Below are positions 1 to 12,159 of a DNA stretch of 64,000 bases, piece by piece. The number at the start of each line of letters is the position of its first letter. The stretch's first letter is position 1. The notes under the pieces were generated by a model. The model did no database searches. It was not told where the DNA came from and worked only from the letters and a program-made list of their open reading frames with translations. Origin of the DNA: Dichotomocladium elegans (lineage: Eukaryota; Mucoromycota; Mucoromycetes; Mucorales; Lichtheimiaceae); the NCBI GenBank assembly GCA_025716815.1, contig JAIXMN010000042.1:93704-157703 (forward strand). Reading direction: 5' to 3'. Made by a program: the position numbers and the translations under genes.

Positions 1-559
1 GATTTGCGTATGGCTTGACGATCTCACACGAGTCCGGATGGAAGCTTGTGTAAGGCAATAACAACGACTACGATTGCCATATAATTATTCTTACCTCCTT
101 ATCTCAGCTACTCGGGTGACACGCGGCCTTGCGAATCGCTCGTCAAAGCAGGAAGGAACGCGACGTTGCTTATTCATGAAGCTACCCTGGAAGATAACAT
201 GGAGGCTGAAGCCATTGCAAAACGCCACTCGACAACCAGGGAGGCAGTCGAGGTTGGACAGCGGTAAGTGAAAAGTTAGCAAAGGATGAGGAAACGTTAG
301 TGACGCCTTATTGTATATGCGTCGACTTGGGGAGTACAGCATGAACGCAAAATATACGCTCCTCAACCACTTCAGTCAACGCTATCCTAAGCTTCCGCTG
401 CTCTCCAAGGACCAACAGAATGTGTGCTTTAGCTTTGATATGATGTCGGTGCCCATCAAGCAAATTCCCATCCTCCCCAAATTTACAGATGCCATCCGTT
501 TGTGCTTTGAGGAAGAAGCACAGTTAGAAGATGAGGAGCTAGAAGCGGAACAAAAGTAG
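1..559 (+). CDS. TRZ1: tRNase Z long form, 3' end only (partial)
   Basis: This is the C-terminal end of the 3'-tRNA-processing endonuclease RNase Z (ELAC2/Trz1 long form), which cuts the 3' trailer from pre-tRNAs in nucleus and mitochondria. Exons 1-49, 108-263 and 340-559 join to 140 residues plus stop; the 5' part lies outside the window. Introns 50-107 and 264-339 are GT-AG. Visible motifs are YSGDTRPC (metal-binding Asp), [10 protein letters not shown], the conserved HSTT and [13 protein letters not shown], in the order found in the C-terminal catalytic half of ELAC2. The tail is acidic ([14 protein letters not shown]), as is usual in the long form. The reading frame is continuous across both introns, which makes the assignment strong. 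Confidence 0.93.
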
Positions 560-660
560 AGAATATCATATGACAACAGAATGAAACACATAGACGCGGC
601 TACTTGGCAGCTTTTCTTTTTTTTTTTTTACTTTCCATCTCTTTCTCCCTTTCCTCCATC

Positions 661-1785
661 ATGACGGATTTTGTGAAACCATCCCAGACCGCCATCGACG
701 CCAACTCTCCCACCGGCGCCAACACTATCCAGCCGGAATCGGCCGCGCCTGAAACTTCGCATAATAGCGCCAGTAGCAATGGGAATCGTAAGTAGTAGTT
801 GGTTGAACAAGTGATATGTAGATGCTTGCTGTTCTCTTGCGTGTCTTGACGCAAAAGACGCCGGTCTCATTTCCTCCCCCTGTTTTGTGACAGTTAAGGA
901 GACGCCTACTTTTGTTCTGAATAATGACGAGCCGGTCACTGCAACACCGACTTCATTGCCACCTCTGCCTTTGCAACTCCAGCCTGGTAAAAAAAAAACA
1001 GTACCTGCGTCTCTGCGTGCGCTACTACTGCATGACAGAGGAAAGGGAGAAAGTGAGCTGGCGAAGAGGGACGGAAAGCTGATCGATGTGTGTTTATAAA
1101 AAGACACGGCCTCGGCCATTGGTGGTTGGGTCCACTCGATCCTGTACTGGGAAAAACCTGCGAAGAGTGGCACCCTACTCGCGTCGTCTCTTGGGGTCCT
1201 GATCCTGACCCAGTATTATTCTGTCTTACAATTGGCTGCCGCGGCATTTACTTTTGTTACCGGGCTCAACCTGCTCTATGTGAATGCGCAAAAGTTTGTG
1301 CTGGGCAGTCATCCCCACAGGTAAAAAAAAAAAAATGCATGATATCCAATTACAACCGTCATAATGACGACTTTATTAATTTTTTCAGCAATCGCATTGC
1401 CAATGGCCTGTCTATTCCACGTGATAAGGTGGACCGTGTTGCTCAACATGTGGTGGATATTGCCGAAGTGGTCAGTCAAAAGCTCACCCGGCTAGTGCTC
1501 ATCGAAGACACGGCCACGTCGGCCTGGTCGGCCGCCGCAGCGTATCTTGTTTGGACTGTTGCAGCCTACGTCTCAGCAAAATATATCATTGCGCTCTTTT
1601 TGGTCAGCGCCTTCTCGGTCCCGCGCCTTTATGCCCAAAACCAGGAACTCATTGACCGCCATATCGAGCAACAATCCCAGCGTGCCAAATTGCTCGCCAA
1701 GCAATACGGATCTACCGCTACGATGAAGGCAAAGGAACTCTATGGGACTGCCATGGCTTCCATGACAAAGAGCAAGGCGGCTTAA
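661..1785 (+). CDS. RTN1: Reticulon-like protein
   Basis: ER membrane-shaping protein of the reticulon family, which inserts hairpins into the outer leaflet to curve tubules. Exons 661-787, 894-986, 1104-1320 and 1389-1785 give 277 residues with matching phases at every junction. After a low-complexity Ser/Thr/Pro N-terminus of about 75 residues comes the reticulon domain start (HSILYWEKPAKSGTLLASS), then a long hydrophobic stretch, a polar loop (QKFVLGSHPH) and a second hydrophobic stretch (YLVWTVAAYVSAKYIIALFL), the paired-hairpin layout of reticulons. The C-terminus is Lys/Ala rich. The ATG follows a pyrimidine-rich tract at 610-660. It starts about 100 bp after the tRNase Z stop on the same strand. 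The second intron has a poly-A run directly after its donor. Confidence 0.9.
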
Positions 1786-1987
1786 GCGTGGGGGTGGGGG
1801 AGCGGTTGGATGTATAAAAAAAGTAAATACGACATGGGTGTATAGGTATTTTAGTCTCTTTCCTTCATCGCTCTTTTCTACCACCCTCCCCCACCTCTTC
1901 CACCGCCTTTTTTTTTTTTTTACTTGACTTTCAGATAACCAAAACAAAGCTTATTGATCCTTTTCTCGAATCTGAAGAAAAGAAAGG

Positions 1988-2676
1988 ATGCCATTCAAAC
2001 GTAAATACTACTCACCAGAGATAGCTTCAGTAATTTTTTTTTTAAAAAAAAACAAACAAACGACTTCCTAGTTGCTAACCACGGAGGTCGCTATCTCTAT
2101 GTCAATGATGAAAATGAGATCCAAGAAGACCATGACTATAACCTTTCGCTGACGCCCAAAGAGCTTGCTGCCAGGGGGTCTGTGTTTGACGTGGACCCCC
2201 ACGACGAACGCCAGCTGGTATCTGAACGAGGCCCGGTGCAATACAAGCCGCCTAGTGCTGGCAGATCATGCGGTCTGGAGATCGAGAAGGTCAACCCTGA
2301 AGAGGTATCTGTTACCCGACAAGTAAAATGATCTGAACTTAACTTTATCCCACTGCTGTCGCAGTATGTGATCAAGACGGCCACTCGACGCAACAACCCA
2401 CAGTATGTGTATTCAAAACTCAACTCATTGGGTCTTCAACAAGAGCCGGGCCCAATGGCCGTCTTCACTGTCGTCCACCAAACCGATGCGCAGGAGCAAC
2501 AGCACCATGGCCATGATCAAGGATCTCAGTATGGCCACCATCAGGCCGGGCAACACCAATATCAAGGGTCCTACTATGGCTACCCGCAACCTCATCAGCA
2601 TGATCACCGCCGCTACTCGTTGGAACAGCAATACGAACAACTACAAGCGTATCTCCACGGCCAACGATTGCAGTAA
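1988..2676 (+). CDS. Unrecognised 185-aa protein with His/Gln-rich tail
   Basis: Three exons, 1988-2000 (only 13 bases), 2072-2304 and 2365-2676, join in frame to 185 residues. The tiny first exon is chosen because ATG at 1988 plus donor GTAAAT at 2001 is the only combination that keeps phase with exon 2. The protein is polar with no signal peptide or membrane segment. The first 125 residues look globular (LANHGGRYLYVNDENE; YVIKTATRRNNPQYVY). The last 60 are rich in His, Gln, Tyr and Gly and probably disordered. I do not recognise the family. It is convergent with the acyltransferase on the other strand; only about 100 bp separate the stop codons. Confidence 0.75.
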
Positions 2677-2773
2677 AGTGAATGTGGCTTTTGTATGTTA
2701 TATATATAAAGTGCACTTGTATACATCTTATGAGAACAAGGGGGGGAGGAGCATCGAAGAAAAAAAAAAAAAG

Positions 2774-4787
2774 TCAAAGGCCGGAAGGGAAAAAGACAGC
2801 GTGATGCTTGTGCACAAATGCTGTAACGTCTTTGGACAGATCCTTGCGCATGATCTTGAGTAGCTGGCTGACTTCTGGATTCCGCACGGCTAGAAACAGT
2901 GGCTTGATGGACTTGTAGATATCAAGGCCCATGTCGCCCAAACGGAGGAGGATGTAATACAGGATGGGCTGGCCGGCCCATGACAGACAGGCGCGTACGA
3001 GCTTCTGCATCATCGACAGCTCAGGTCTGCGCTTGACCATGCGGTTCAGAAAGATGAGCGAGTAGAGACCGTAGAGCATCGGCGCGGCCACCCCCGCCAC
3101 AATGATCTTCCATGTCGCAAGCACGTCCTTGCCAGTGATCTTGACCATCGATCCTGCTAGGGCCTCTATTGTTCTGTTGGATTCCTACCAACTTGAATCT
3201 ATTCTTTTGGCACTTGCCTCGTTGCTTTTTCTTGCTAATGTAATCCGTTGCCCAAATGAGCGGCAGATTGAGAAGGAATCTGTTCCGTTCATCATAAGAA
3301 AATGAGCTCCCCGCCCTGCTCTTTCTTGATGAAGATAAAGATCCATCCCCCCCCTTCCCAACCTTTCACACTTACGCAGGCGCTCCCAGTCCGCCCAATA
3401 CCGCCAATTTGCACAGCCGTTGAATCAGCAGCGCAGCAGCGCGCACCGGCGTGATATCCAGTTTGTCGACCTGATGGTCCCGGATGCCAAAGAAGGACAG
3501 GGTGTCGTTGTATAGACGGACCTTGCGCATCAGCGTGTCCATCTCGCCCGTGGCGTCGACGCCCCTCAGCTTCGACCAGCCGGTGACGAAGTTGCGGTCC
3601 AGCTGAACTGCCTCGTCGATCGACTGCTTGCGGCCCGCGTACAGCCGGCGGGCAGCCTGAATCACGAGGAGCGTGTCAAAATCAGGCGCATTGACCGTCA
3701 CTGCGCGGAACGCTTCGTCGCTCTGATCCAGGACGTGCGTGATGGCCTCCCGCTTGGCCTTGCCGCCCTGCCGGTACTTTTCGACATCGGCAGGATCCAC
3801 CTCCAGCGGCTGCCCAAACGACACAACCGCACGTGAGCGGAATCGGTCCGGATGAAAGTAGTTGAGTCCCACAGGCACGATCTTGAGTGGCAGATCTGGC
3901 TGTTCGGCAAGTGCACCCAATGCCATGATCGCGAACCCGGCTACATAGGTTGGTTAGAAAACCATGCGAGGGTTCTCCCTCTCCACTTTTTTTTTTTACC
4001 TTTCAAAGGCAACATCTCGGATCGGTCATGGCTACCTCCCTCAGGAAAGACCGTGACGCACTCGTGCCGAAAGATGGTATCATGAACCTCGCGAAAGACG
4101 CCTGACTGGTCGACGTGGGGGCTCACGCGGAAGGATTCGTACGCGCCCTTTTGGGCATTGGGGATCGCATGGGTGAGTTCGAGATGCGTATCGGACACAA
4201 CACGCGCCACATGGCCCTTGAGGCCTGCCCCAAAGTACACAAAGTCGCGTGGCCGGACCTCCTCCACGAATTGCGTCCCAAGCCCTCGGAGTACAAGCGG
4301 ATTCTCACTGGGGTCGTACACCACCACCCCTCGGCCTGGATGGACAATATCTTGGGGTCGTACAACAGGAACTATTCAACACCCCATCCCGCCGGTTTTA
4401 TTAATCATCAAACAGCTTTTATAAACATGTCATAGGCACACACACACACACACACACAAAGCCGCCGTAGCCCACTCACTCACTCGCTTTGAGAATCTTT
4501 CCAACATGCCCAATCAGCGGCCGATGGTACGACGAAGAGGCCATCAGGACATAGGAATGCCGAGGGTTGAGACTGAACAGCGTAACCCCGTCAATAAACT
4601 GGTTCGCATGAGGACCCACAATGAATATGCAGGGATCAGTGGGAGGTACAAGATGCGCTCCCGTTGTCTGGATCTCGCGGAAGAATAAATGGGCAATCGC
4701 TCGGAACCCAAAGCGGAAGACTTTGTAAACGACCGGAGGTGCAGGTACCTCTGCTGATCTTTTGGTTGGAGCTGAGGTAGGGATCAT
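2774..4787 (-). CDS. Glycerol-3-phosphate/dihydroxyacetone-phosphate acyltransferase (Gpt2/Sct1 type)
   Basis: First enzyme of glycerolipid synthesis: acylates glycerol-3-phosphate at sn-1 in the ER membrane. Exons, in coding order, are 4787-4484, 4371-4000, 3940-3376, 3279-3218 and 3165-2774, 564 residues, all phases consistent. Near residue 60 is the acyltransferase block PHANQFIDG (catalytic His and Asp), then IPVVRPQD, and FPEGGSHDRSEMLPLKAG (substrate-binding block, split by intron 2). These are the hallmarks of the yeast Gpt2/Sct1 family. The C-terminus has two hydrophobic segments (LLNLPLIWATDYIS and around APMLYGLYSLIFL), fitting ER retention. At 564 residues it is shorter than the roughly 740-760 of the yeast enzymes. 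The intron at 3166-3217 is GC-AG (GCAAGT donor); without it the frame fails. The start is set at 4787; an upstream in-frame ATG at 4895 lies in a Pro/Phe-rich leader. Confidence 0.92.
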
Positions 4788-5067
4788 TAAAGGAATGGAG
4801 AAGCGTTGAAAAGAAAAAGGAGGGGAAGGGGGGGGAAGAAGGACGAAAAAAGTGAGGTAATACTGTATGAAGTGTGCTTGTGTGCGGATGCTCACTATTA
4901 AAAAAAATCACATTGAGTGGCATTCAGTCTTCCACTCCCCACACTTCTCCAAAAACAGCAATGAACCTGGCTGCCATGTGACACGTCTCATTTTATTATT
5001 ATTAACGATGCAAAAGAATGGGATGAAGTGAGTGCGAGCAAGTAAAACATAAAAAAAAATATACAAA

Positions 5068-5524
5068 TTAGTCTTGAGGCATGGATGTGGGCGGTGGTGG
5101 TGGTTGTGCATCACTTTGTGGTTGTTGTTGTTGCTGCGATGGGGATGACAATGATGATTGTTGCTGCTGTTGCTGCTGCTGCTGTTGTTGTTGTTGTTGA
5201 TGGTGTAATTGAAGTAGCTGCTGGACCTGCAGACGCTGCAACTGCTGCTGCTGCGCTGCCAAAATCGCCGCTGCTGATATCCCGACATTATTTCCACTGC
5301 CTGCTGCTGCTGCTGCTGCTGCATTAGCAGCCATGAAGGCTGCTAGTTGCTGAGGCGAAGGTATAGCGACGGGGGGTCGATTGACCGTAGCAGGGTTTGG
5401 ACTCGCCACGAGCGGAGGTTGGCCAGCAGAAGTAGGTACTACAGGCGAAGAGCCAGACGGAGATATGGTAGTTGGGATAGTTACTGGGGCCGGTGGAGTA
5501 GCTTGTTGTAGTGGCGGTTGCTGC

Positions 5525-5577
<53 letters not shown>

Positions 5578-6033
5578 AACAGCGCGTAGTTGTGCAAAAT
5601 ACCGCTGGATCTGTGCTTGCTGAGCAGGTGGAAGTTGCTGCATGGGATATCCTAATTGCATCAATCGCTGGGCTAGAAGAAGAGGATTCATTTGCGCCGC
5701 TGCAGCAGCAGCGTTGGCAGCGTTGATGGGAGTGGATGGATTACTTCCATTGTTTAATGGCGTTTGCTGTTGTTGTGGTTGTGGTTGTGGTTGTGATGGC
5801 GACACTGATCCTACAACGTTGGTGCCTGAAAAGAATGATTAAATAATTTCTCTGAAAAACTGGAGTAAATGCTAATACCTTGTGACGGGAATTGCTGAAC
5901 ATTAGGGAGAGTACCAGGATGTTGAATTTGCTGTACCGGTACTTGTTGTGCTGGGGATTGTGTTTGCGTCTGAGCCTGAGCCTGAGCCTGAGCCCGAGCC
6001 TGAGCTTGCGCCTGAGCCTGAGCCTGAGCCTGG

Positions 6034-6095
<62 letters not shown>

Positions 6096-6132
6096 TTGAG
6101 CTTGAGCTTGAGCTTGAGCTTGAGCTTGAGCT

Positions 6133-6218
<86 letters not shown>

Positions 6219-9200
6219 GGCGACAGCCATGAGCGCCATTTGTTGTTGCTGCCTAAGAAGCTGTAGCTGCGCTGTGCCAGCTGGGTATCGATTCAACTGT
6301 GGCACACCATTGGACTGTGGAGCAGAGGCAGCGGCATTAGGTATGGCAAGCTGTGGTTGCTGCTGCTGTTGTTGCTGCTGTGAAGGCCTGGTTGCTGATG
6401 TTTGTTGTGTACCGTTAGGAGCGGGCGAGGAAGCTGTCGGAACAGCAGCCTGGGTCTGACCCTGAGGTAAATTTACACGATTATTTGGCTGTTGCTGCGT
6501 CGCAGCTGGTCGTGGTGGCTGTGACATCCCCTAAAAGAGACAATGAATGTCAGCCATTTCTCTTTGCAATACAAAATGAAAGGCGCCTACTGGTAAACTC
6601 TGTACACCTAGACCGTAGGCTGCCGTCAACTGTCGCTGATCCCAGAGCATCTGGGTCATCTGACGATCTCGTTGAGCTTTGTGGATGCTCAGTTCCATTG
6701 CTGTTGGCAGTCGTTGTCCGCTTGCATTCATCCCATGCGTTTCAACAGCACTCCGTGGAGCTGGCGCAGATGCTTTAATAGTGTCAGCATCATCCATGCG
6801 CTAGATCTACCGGCATTTAATTTTTATTGCACTTACTCGTCGCCTTTTGGGCCTCCTCGCGCTTCTTCTGGCTTCGTTTGATAGCCTCAAAGACATTGTA
6901 TTGCCTCTGTCGCCGTTTTGCTGTATCAAACTTGCGAAGATTTTGCCGTCTTGTCGCCTCCTTTTTAAGTTTGGCAATGTGTCCTTGAGATACCTGGCCA
7001 GACACCGTCGTAAGGTTGTTTTGCTTCCATCGCTCATAACACTCCCATGACGCTCGTGTTGTGCCGGTAATCGATCCACGAATCGAATTGAACGCATCCG
7101 TAATCAGGTCCCAATTGAACCCGTATTGAAGAATAAGAGAAATCAGACATAGATCATCATCCTCCGTCCATCCAGTCGCAGAAGAACGCGGCATATCCGG
7201 CTGGTGCGGCGCACGTGGTTGGGAAGCAGGGATGTCTCTGATCTTTCTCGGGGTAAATATAGCTGAAAGAAAGTATACGGTGTTAAGTAATCATCCACGT
7301 CTTGTTCTTCGTTTTCACAACTTACATGAAGTTTGAGGTGACATGTCATACCGTTCATTACGAGGCAGTCTGGGCGCAAGACGCTGATTATCCTGATCCA
7401 TAAATGGGCAGATGTTGATTTGCTCTCCATCGATTTTGCGTTTCCGGCTAAGGTATGGAATAGCTGCGGCGGCAGACCTGATACCACTCTTCTTAAGTAT
7501 CATTTTCTTGGTTGAGAGACTAGAAATAGGATTGATGCGACCGTATTCGAGCTCGTTAAAGTAGACGTCGTCATGTACAGGATTTGGTGGTTCAAAGGCG
7601 AGAAGATCGGGGAAGAGGATATTGATATCGAGAGGCGGGCCCTCAAGAGGGAACGAAAAGATGGGGATGTTCGGATCGAGCGCAAGTATGGCAGATCGAT
7701 AAGCCTGTATGGCAGCCTGCGCTGCTGCTACTAGAGTGGCGTCATTGTCTTCTTCGCAAGGCACTGATGGCAAATCGACAGGTGTACCTACTGGCTCCAA
7801 ATCTGCAACAAGCAATTGCTGCGGTGGAGTCGGTAATGTAGGCTGTGAAATCGAATCGAAGTCTTCAGTTTTAATCAAAGGCATTTGCTCATCCTGCAAG
7901 GTGTCCGGTGAGGGAGCACTATGAAAGTGATGTGGATTGCTGCTGTTTTGTTCGTCGAGCTCTTGCTGTAGCGTGAGCCGTGGTGGAGGAATTCTCGTCT
8001 TAACGCAGACTGAGGATTTATCCTCTGTCCAGTGCCACTCCATCACTGCCCGGGAAATCGTGTACGCCATTGCAACCTTCCATTTCCGTTCTTCTTTAAA
8101 ATCGGTGCGCATCCATTTCTACACCGAGTATACAATAAATAAGCTGAATCCATGTTTTTTTTTTCCTTTTTCCGCAAGAGTACCCACCATTTCATCCAAG
8201 AGGATATCCCAATGGGTTTTTGATCGAGGTGAAGCTTTGTGTCGTTTAGGTTGCCGTAGACTCCATAGATTCTTCTTTTTTAAATCTTCAATCTTTTGCA
8301 CAGCCTTAATCGATCGCAACTCATCCCAAGCAAGCTATAATCCTCGGAAACTTCAATCAATAAGGAATGACTATACTCTTAAAACCTTTACGAAAGATTT
8401 ACCGTCCAATCGCGCGTCGTAACTATCCTTTGAGCGGTCTGGATTGCCTTATATAGCGGTTGTGCATTTGCATGGAGGTACCAGGCAAACAGATCAAATT
8501 GGCCTTCTTTTTGAGATAAAAGGTCATGAAGTTTCACGCCATTATACGTCTGGGGAGGATAGTATTGCGCATCCGGCCGACGTGCGACTGCAAGAGCCAC
8601 CGCCGCTCGTTGTTGCGTCGGACGCTTTGTCTTGGTCGTGAGGCCCCCCGTCTCAGTTTGCATCGCCGGGGGTGTTCGTTTCTCTTTCCGTGGCTCAGTC
8701 ATGGATATATTGTTATGCTATTAATCATGTTTGCAAGTAAGGACGAGACACTGAGAGCAGTTTGTATTCCACGAGAGGGCGCTTTCGACTTACATCTAGG
8801 CCAGAGAGGATCTCCCCTACGCTCTTGTGGCGAATGGCGCCGCTAACGCCTCGCGTAACCATTCGTTCAGGAGGGGGAGGGACACGGCGGGCAATTCTTT
8901 TCTCCGTTGAAGATGACGACTGGTCATCTTGCTGCTTTATCGCACTGCATAGAGGCATCTTATTAGGACCATACACAGAAAGTTAGAAGGGCCAGATGGA
9001 CTTGCCCTGATAAGCGAGACTGCTCGAGAAAAGCGTTGAACCGGTCAGTGTCAATCGCGTTGTGTCCGTTTTCCAAGAATCGTGTAAATGCGTCAAGATC
9101 GCTGTATTCACTCGATAATATAAATAATTCGCGAAATAGCCGATCTCGGTACTTGGAAAGTGCTCTGCAGAGTTGTATAGAAATAAGTGGGTCGGTCGAA

Positions 9201-9531
9201 GAGATGCGTATCGTGAATCACACATACTCAAGTTGCTCATGTCTTTTTTGTTCAGCATGCATTCGCAAGGTCCGAATCATAACGTCCTCCTATCAATATA
9301 ATTTAATAAGGTTATATCCCCAATACTATCACACTTGTCTCTTAAAGTGTCGATTGTGCACGTTACCGAGCTGTCGCCGTTTTGGGCTATTACATCGGCG
9401 CCGGTCATCATCGTGGTGGTCGTCAAGCCGGCAGGAGTCGGGGCATCAGTGGTAGTAGCGGTAGAATTGAGCGCAGCGTGCTTTTCTGGAGTGGTGGAGC
9501 CGACGGGTCGATCAGATATCTCTGCTGCCAT
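5068..9531 (-). CDS. EAF1: NuA4 scaffold subunit Eaf1/Vid21 (HSA and SANT domains)
   Basis: Platform subunit of the NuA4 histone H4 acetyltransferase, related to metazoan p400/Domino without the ATPase. Eleven exons in coding order: 9531-9367, 9289-9228, 9164-9006, 8944-8794, 8717-8403, 8334-8188, 8118-7326, 7262-6837, 6772-6591, 6530-5879, 5825-5068. They give 1269 residues, all phases matching. The HSA domain (binds actin/Arp4) spans about residues 290-370, with [10 protein letters not shown] joined across an intron to [20 protein letters not shown] Myb/SANT domain (about 620-675) carries [21 protein letters not shown]. Downstream are coiled-coil-like Arg/Lys/Gln helices, an Ala-Gln dipeptide run at about 905-990 and long Gln/Ala tracts to the end. 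Intron 8945-9005 is GC-AG. The order HSA, SANT, Gln-rich tail is that of fungal Eaf1. Confidence 0.92.
5966..6219. repeat. Hexanucleotide array coding (Ala-Gln)n inside EAF1
   Basis: About 42 tandem hexamers, GCTCAG read on the minus strand, encode Ala-Gln dipeptides in exon 10 of EAF1. A central block (about 6090-6138) uses GCTCAA, so Gln switches from CAG to CAA over roughly eight consecutive units and then back. Rare variants give AR and TQ. The plus-strand frames of this array produce spurious Glu-Pro and Ser-Leu open frames. Confidence 0.95.
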
Positions 9532-10982
9532 AATATAAAACCGTATGATGTGGCCTCGGGTTTGCGTGCGTTATTGAAAGAAAGAGGGGTATCTTCCTTT
9601 CCTTTGGGTTGAATAGATAGCCGCCTACCAGGAATGTGTCTTCAGGAGAAAAGACGCTCTACAAGTATGCAAGCCAAGTGGTTTGTGTGAGCGTATGTGT
9701 GAGAAGGCTTCTCCCCAGCTTCGCCTCCTCTCCCCCAACAAAAAAGAAAACGAGAGCGAACGGAAGAACGGAGATATTCGTTCAAAAAAAATATCTGTCT
9801 TTTTTCACGATCGTCAATCGTCTTCTTTCTTTCTTTTTCTCTCGCTTTTTGTAGGAATTCTGTTCATTCCTCCACATCCAACCCAAGAATCCCTTTTCTC
9901 CGCGCAGCAATTCAAGCACCCCTAATTTTGCCGTTCATTTTGCGATGGCCCACACGACTGGCCAGAACTGCAAATTGAAAACTGCAAAGTAGCCTAGGCC
10001 TGAGATCGTCCCATTCCTAACAGTATTAATTACCTGAAATGGGTAGAACTGGCGATGGTGTCGAATGCGTGTTCCTTTTTTTCGTTATTATTTTTCTTTG
10101 ACAAGGCGAAAAAAAAAAAAGAAAAGCCTCGGAACTGAATATTTTTCGTGAGACTCCGCATTATTTATTTAAACCATGTTTCTTTTGTGGCAAAATGCAA
10201 AAGCTCACAAGCTCACAGCAGGACATCGACGTTCTGCATAATCCTTTTTCCCCACCTCACCCCTCATACAGCCCCTGTTCTATTACTGTTGCAGCGTGGG
10301 ATTGGGAATATCTTTCAGAGATAATATCCAAATAGGAATAGAGAGCAAACTGATAGTAAGTAAGACGATTAGGTTAACCGGCGGACTTGAATGTTTCAAC
10401 ATTCCCAAGACTCACATGAAACCTAAACTGCATTATATCCAATCAAGGAAAGCCATGATATGAAATCGCTTCAGGGTGATTGGCTGCATTGCTTGGAGTC
10501 TGAATTTTTCCACTCCGCGCAAGCGAAGGGAGTGGGAAGCGCGAGATCGAATACTGCAGGCATACATTATCGATACGGCTTGTGTGTGGTTCAAACACTA
10601 TGGTGTTTAAATATGCTCATTAATAAACATATTAGACACCATCGAAACCAAAACGTGTGGCAGACCAGGACGAATAAAGTCGGGTCGCACTGAACTTGGG
10701 ATAGAAGGTATCGCTGCATACTTCTACTGATATGGATCCAGAGAAAAAAGTCACCGCCCATTCGTAACAACACGACGCTAGAATGCATAAAAAGAGATAC
10801 TGCACACATGGAAGGGAGAGATAGCATATATTCTGGAATACTATCAAAACTTGCACTGCTTGCACTGTCCCCTATATTACAATCATCTGAAATCTACACC
10901 CGATGTCAATGAGTGTCCTTTGGAAAGAAGAGAGAACAGAATCTGTATCAACAACGTCTGACCGCAAGCCCATTGATCACAC
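9532..10982. other. Intergenic region, no gene seen
   Basis: Upstream of EAF1. It holds pyrimidine-rich stretches near 9800-9850, poly-A/T runs around 10080-10140 and short open frames with no protein-like composition. I see no RNA gene or transposon motif here. Confidence 0.6.
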
Positions 10983-11258
10983 TTGGGTTACTGTAATCCA
11001 ATCCAGAATAAAGCATCATCGGTACAGAAGGAAATGTTACAGTATATGCTTCTTGGCTTTATTGCAAATGACCGCCATATTCTACCGTTACCAACGTTCT
11101 GGCGATTGCATCGTGATGATTCCGACAGCAATCCCGATGAAGATCCCCAGACTGGCGCAAAGATCAAGTATTTGCTTCAGCTGGAGCATTTGTCTGACGA
11201 CTCAATATCTGAAGATGAAGATGATGGTGCTTCTGAGACAACAACGTGGTGCCGGTGA
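10983..11258 (+). CDS. Possible small acidic protein (weak)
   Basis: A 91-residue open frame ends in an acidic tail (SDSNPDEDPQTGAK; SISEDEDDGASE) that looks more protein-like than its neighbours. No start context, splice evidence or family is recognised. Its beginning (PIQNKASSVQKE) recurs almost unchanged near 21690 within duplication copy A, so it could equally be a piece of a dispersed repeat. Confidence 0.25.
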   Translation: MGYCNPIQNKASSVQKEMLQYMLLGFIANDRHILPLPTFWRLHRDDSDSNPDEDPQTGAKIKYLLQLEHLSDDSISEDEDDGASETTTWCR

Positions 11259-11466
11259 CGGGATCATGGAGGCATTGGTACTACAATACTACTTTATTTT
11301 CAAAAATAAATGTCGTAAACAAGATAAAATAATGTCGCATTGAATTATATAAATTTGTCGTATCAATAGGCAAAAAGATTTCGCATCCATGGATTAAAAC
11401 CTGTTAGTCAACAGAAAAACACTACTCCTCCATACGCTTTAACTTACACTCAAGGGCCCCGAAGGA

Positions 11467-11506
11467 CCCAGGAGTTATCCTGGGTAGTCCCGGCGATAAC
11501 CGGGAC
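11467..11506. other. Two tandem perfect stem-loops
   Basis: Two adjacent hairpins separated by two bases. The first has a 7-bp stem CCCAGGA/TCCTGGG with loop GTTA (11467-11484). The second has a 7-bp stem GTCCCGG/CCGGGAC with loop CGATAA (11487-11506). They lie in a purine-rich, gene-free stretch (11400-11620). Function unknown. Confidence 0.6.
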
Positions 11507-11808
11507 GGAGAGACAGGAGGAGAGAGCCAGCACACCAGAAGAGAGCGAAATGGGGCCTGCGGTGGCAGCGAAAAAGAGCGGAAGGAGCGGAAGGGTGTTC
11601 AGGAACTCCTCTCTTCCATGGCTCATCAAGCACGGGTACGATTGGTTAATCTATAAAAGATAGTGGATGTTAGTTGCAATAAAATAATTTGGTATTATAG
11701 CGATCATACCGGATAAGACCATGGAAGAGAGGGTCGGGATCAAGTCGATGGAGAAAGGAGATTTCTCAGTTGTCCATTATTTATAGGAAATCAAGGAGGA
11801 GCAGAAGA

Positions 11809-12138
11809 AATTTCTTTGTGATAAACGATGCTGCAGTAGATACAGTGGCGAATCATATGCTCTTTTCATCGACTCGCTGATCCTTTAATCGGTACAGGAG
11901 CTTGGAAACGTCCTGTTATTGCATTCCGAGAGTACTTGCATAATTTCTTTGTGATGAACGATGCTGCAGTAAATACAGCGGCGGATCACGATTTTCATCA
12001 CTCGCTGATACTTTAATCGGTACAGAAGCTTGGAAACGTCCTGTTATTGCATTCGGATAGTACTTGCATAATTTCTTTGTGATGAACGATGCTGCAGTAA
12101 ATACAGCGGCGGGTCACATGCTCTTTTCATTGACGATT
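11809..12138. repeat. Roughly 130-bp direct tandem repeat, about 2.5 copies
   Basis: Units begin at 11809, 11942 and 12070 with AATTTCTTTGTGAT and share the blocks GATGCTGCAGTA, TTTAATCGGTACAG and CTTGGAAACGTCCTG. The third copy is incomplete. Spacing of 133 and 128 bp shows small indels. No coding potential is seen. Confidence 0.85.
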
Positions 12139-12159
12139 TCCATCATTTATTGATACTGT

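Noticed and set aside
5085..6459. Plus-strand frames rich in Cys, Val, Ser-Leu or Glu-Pro
   Set aside because: Antisense shadows of the Gln- and Ala-Gln-coding repeats of EAF1.
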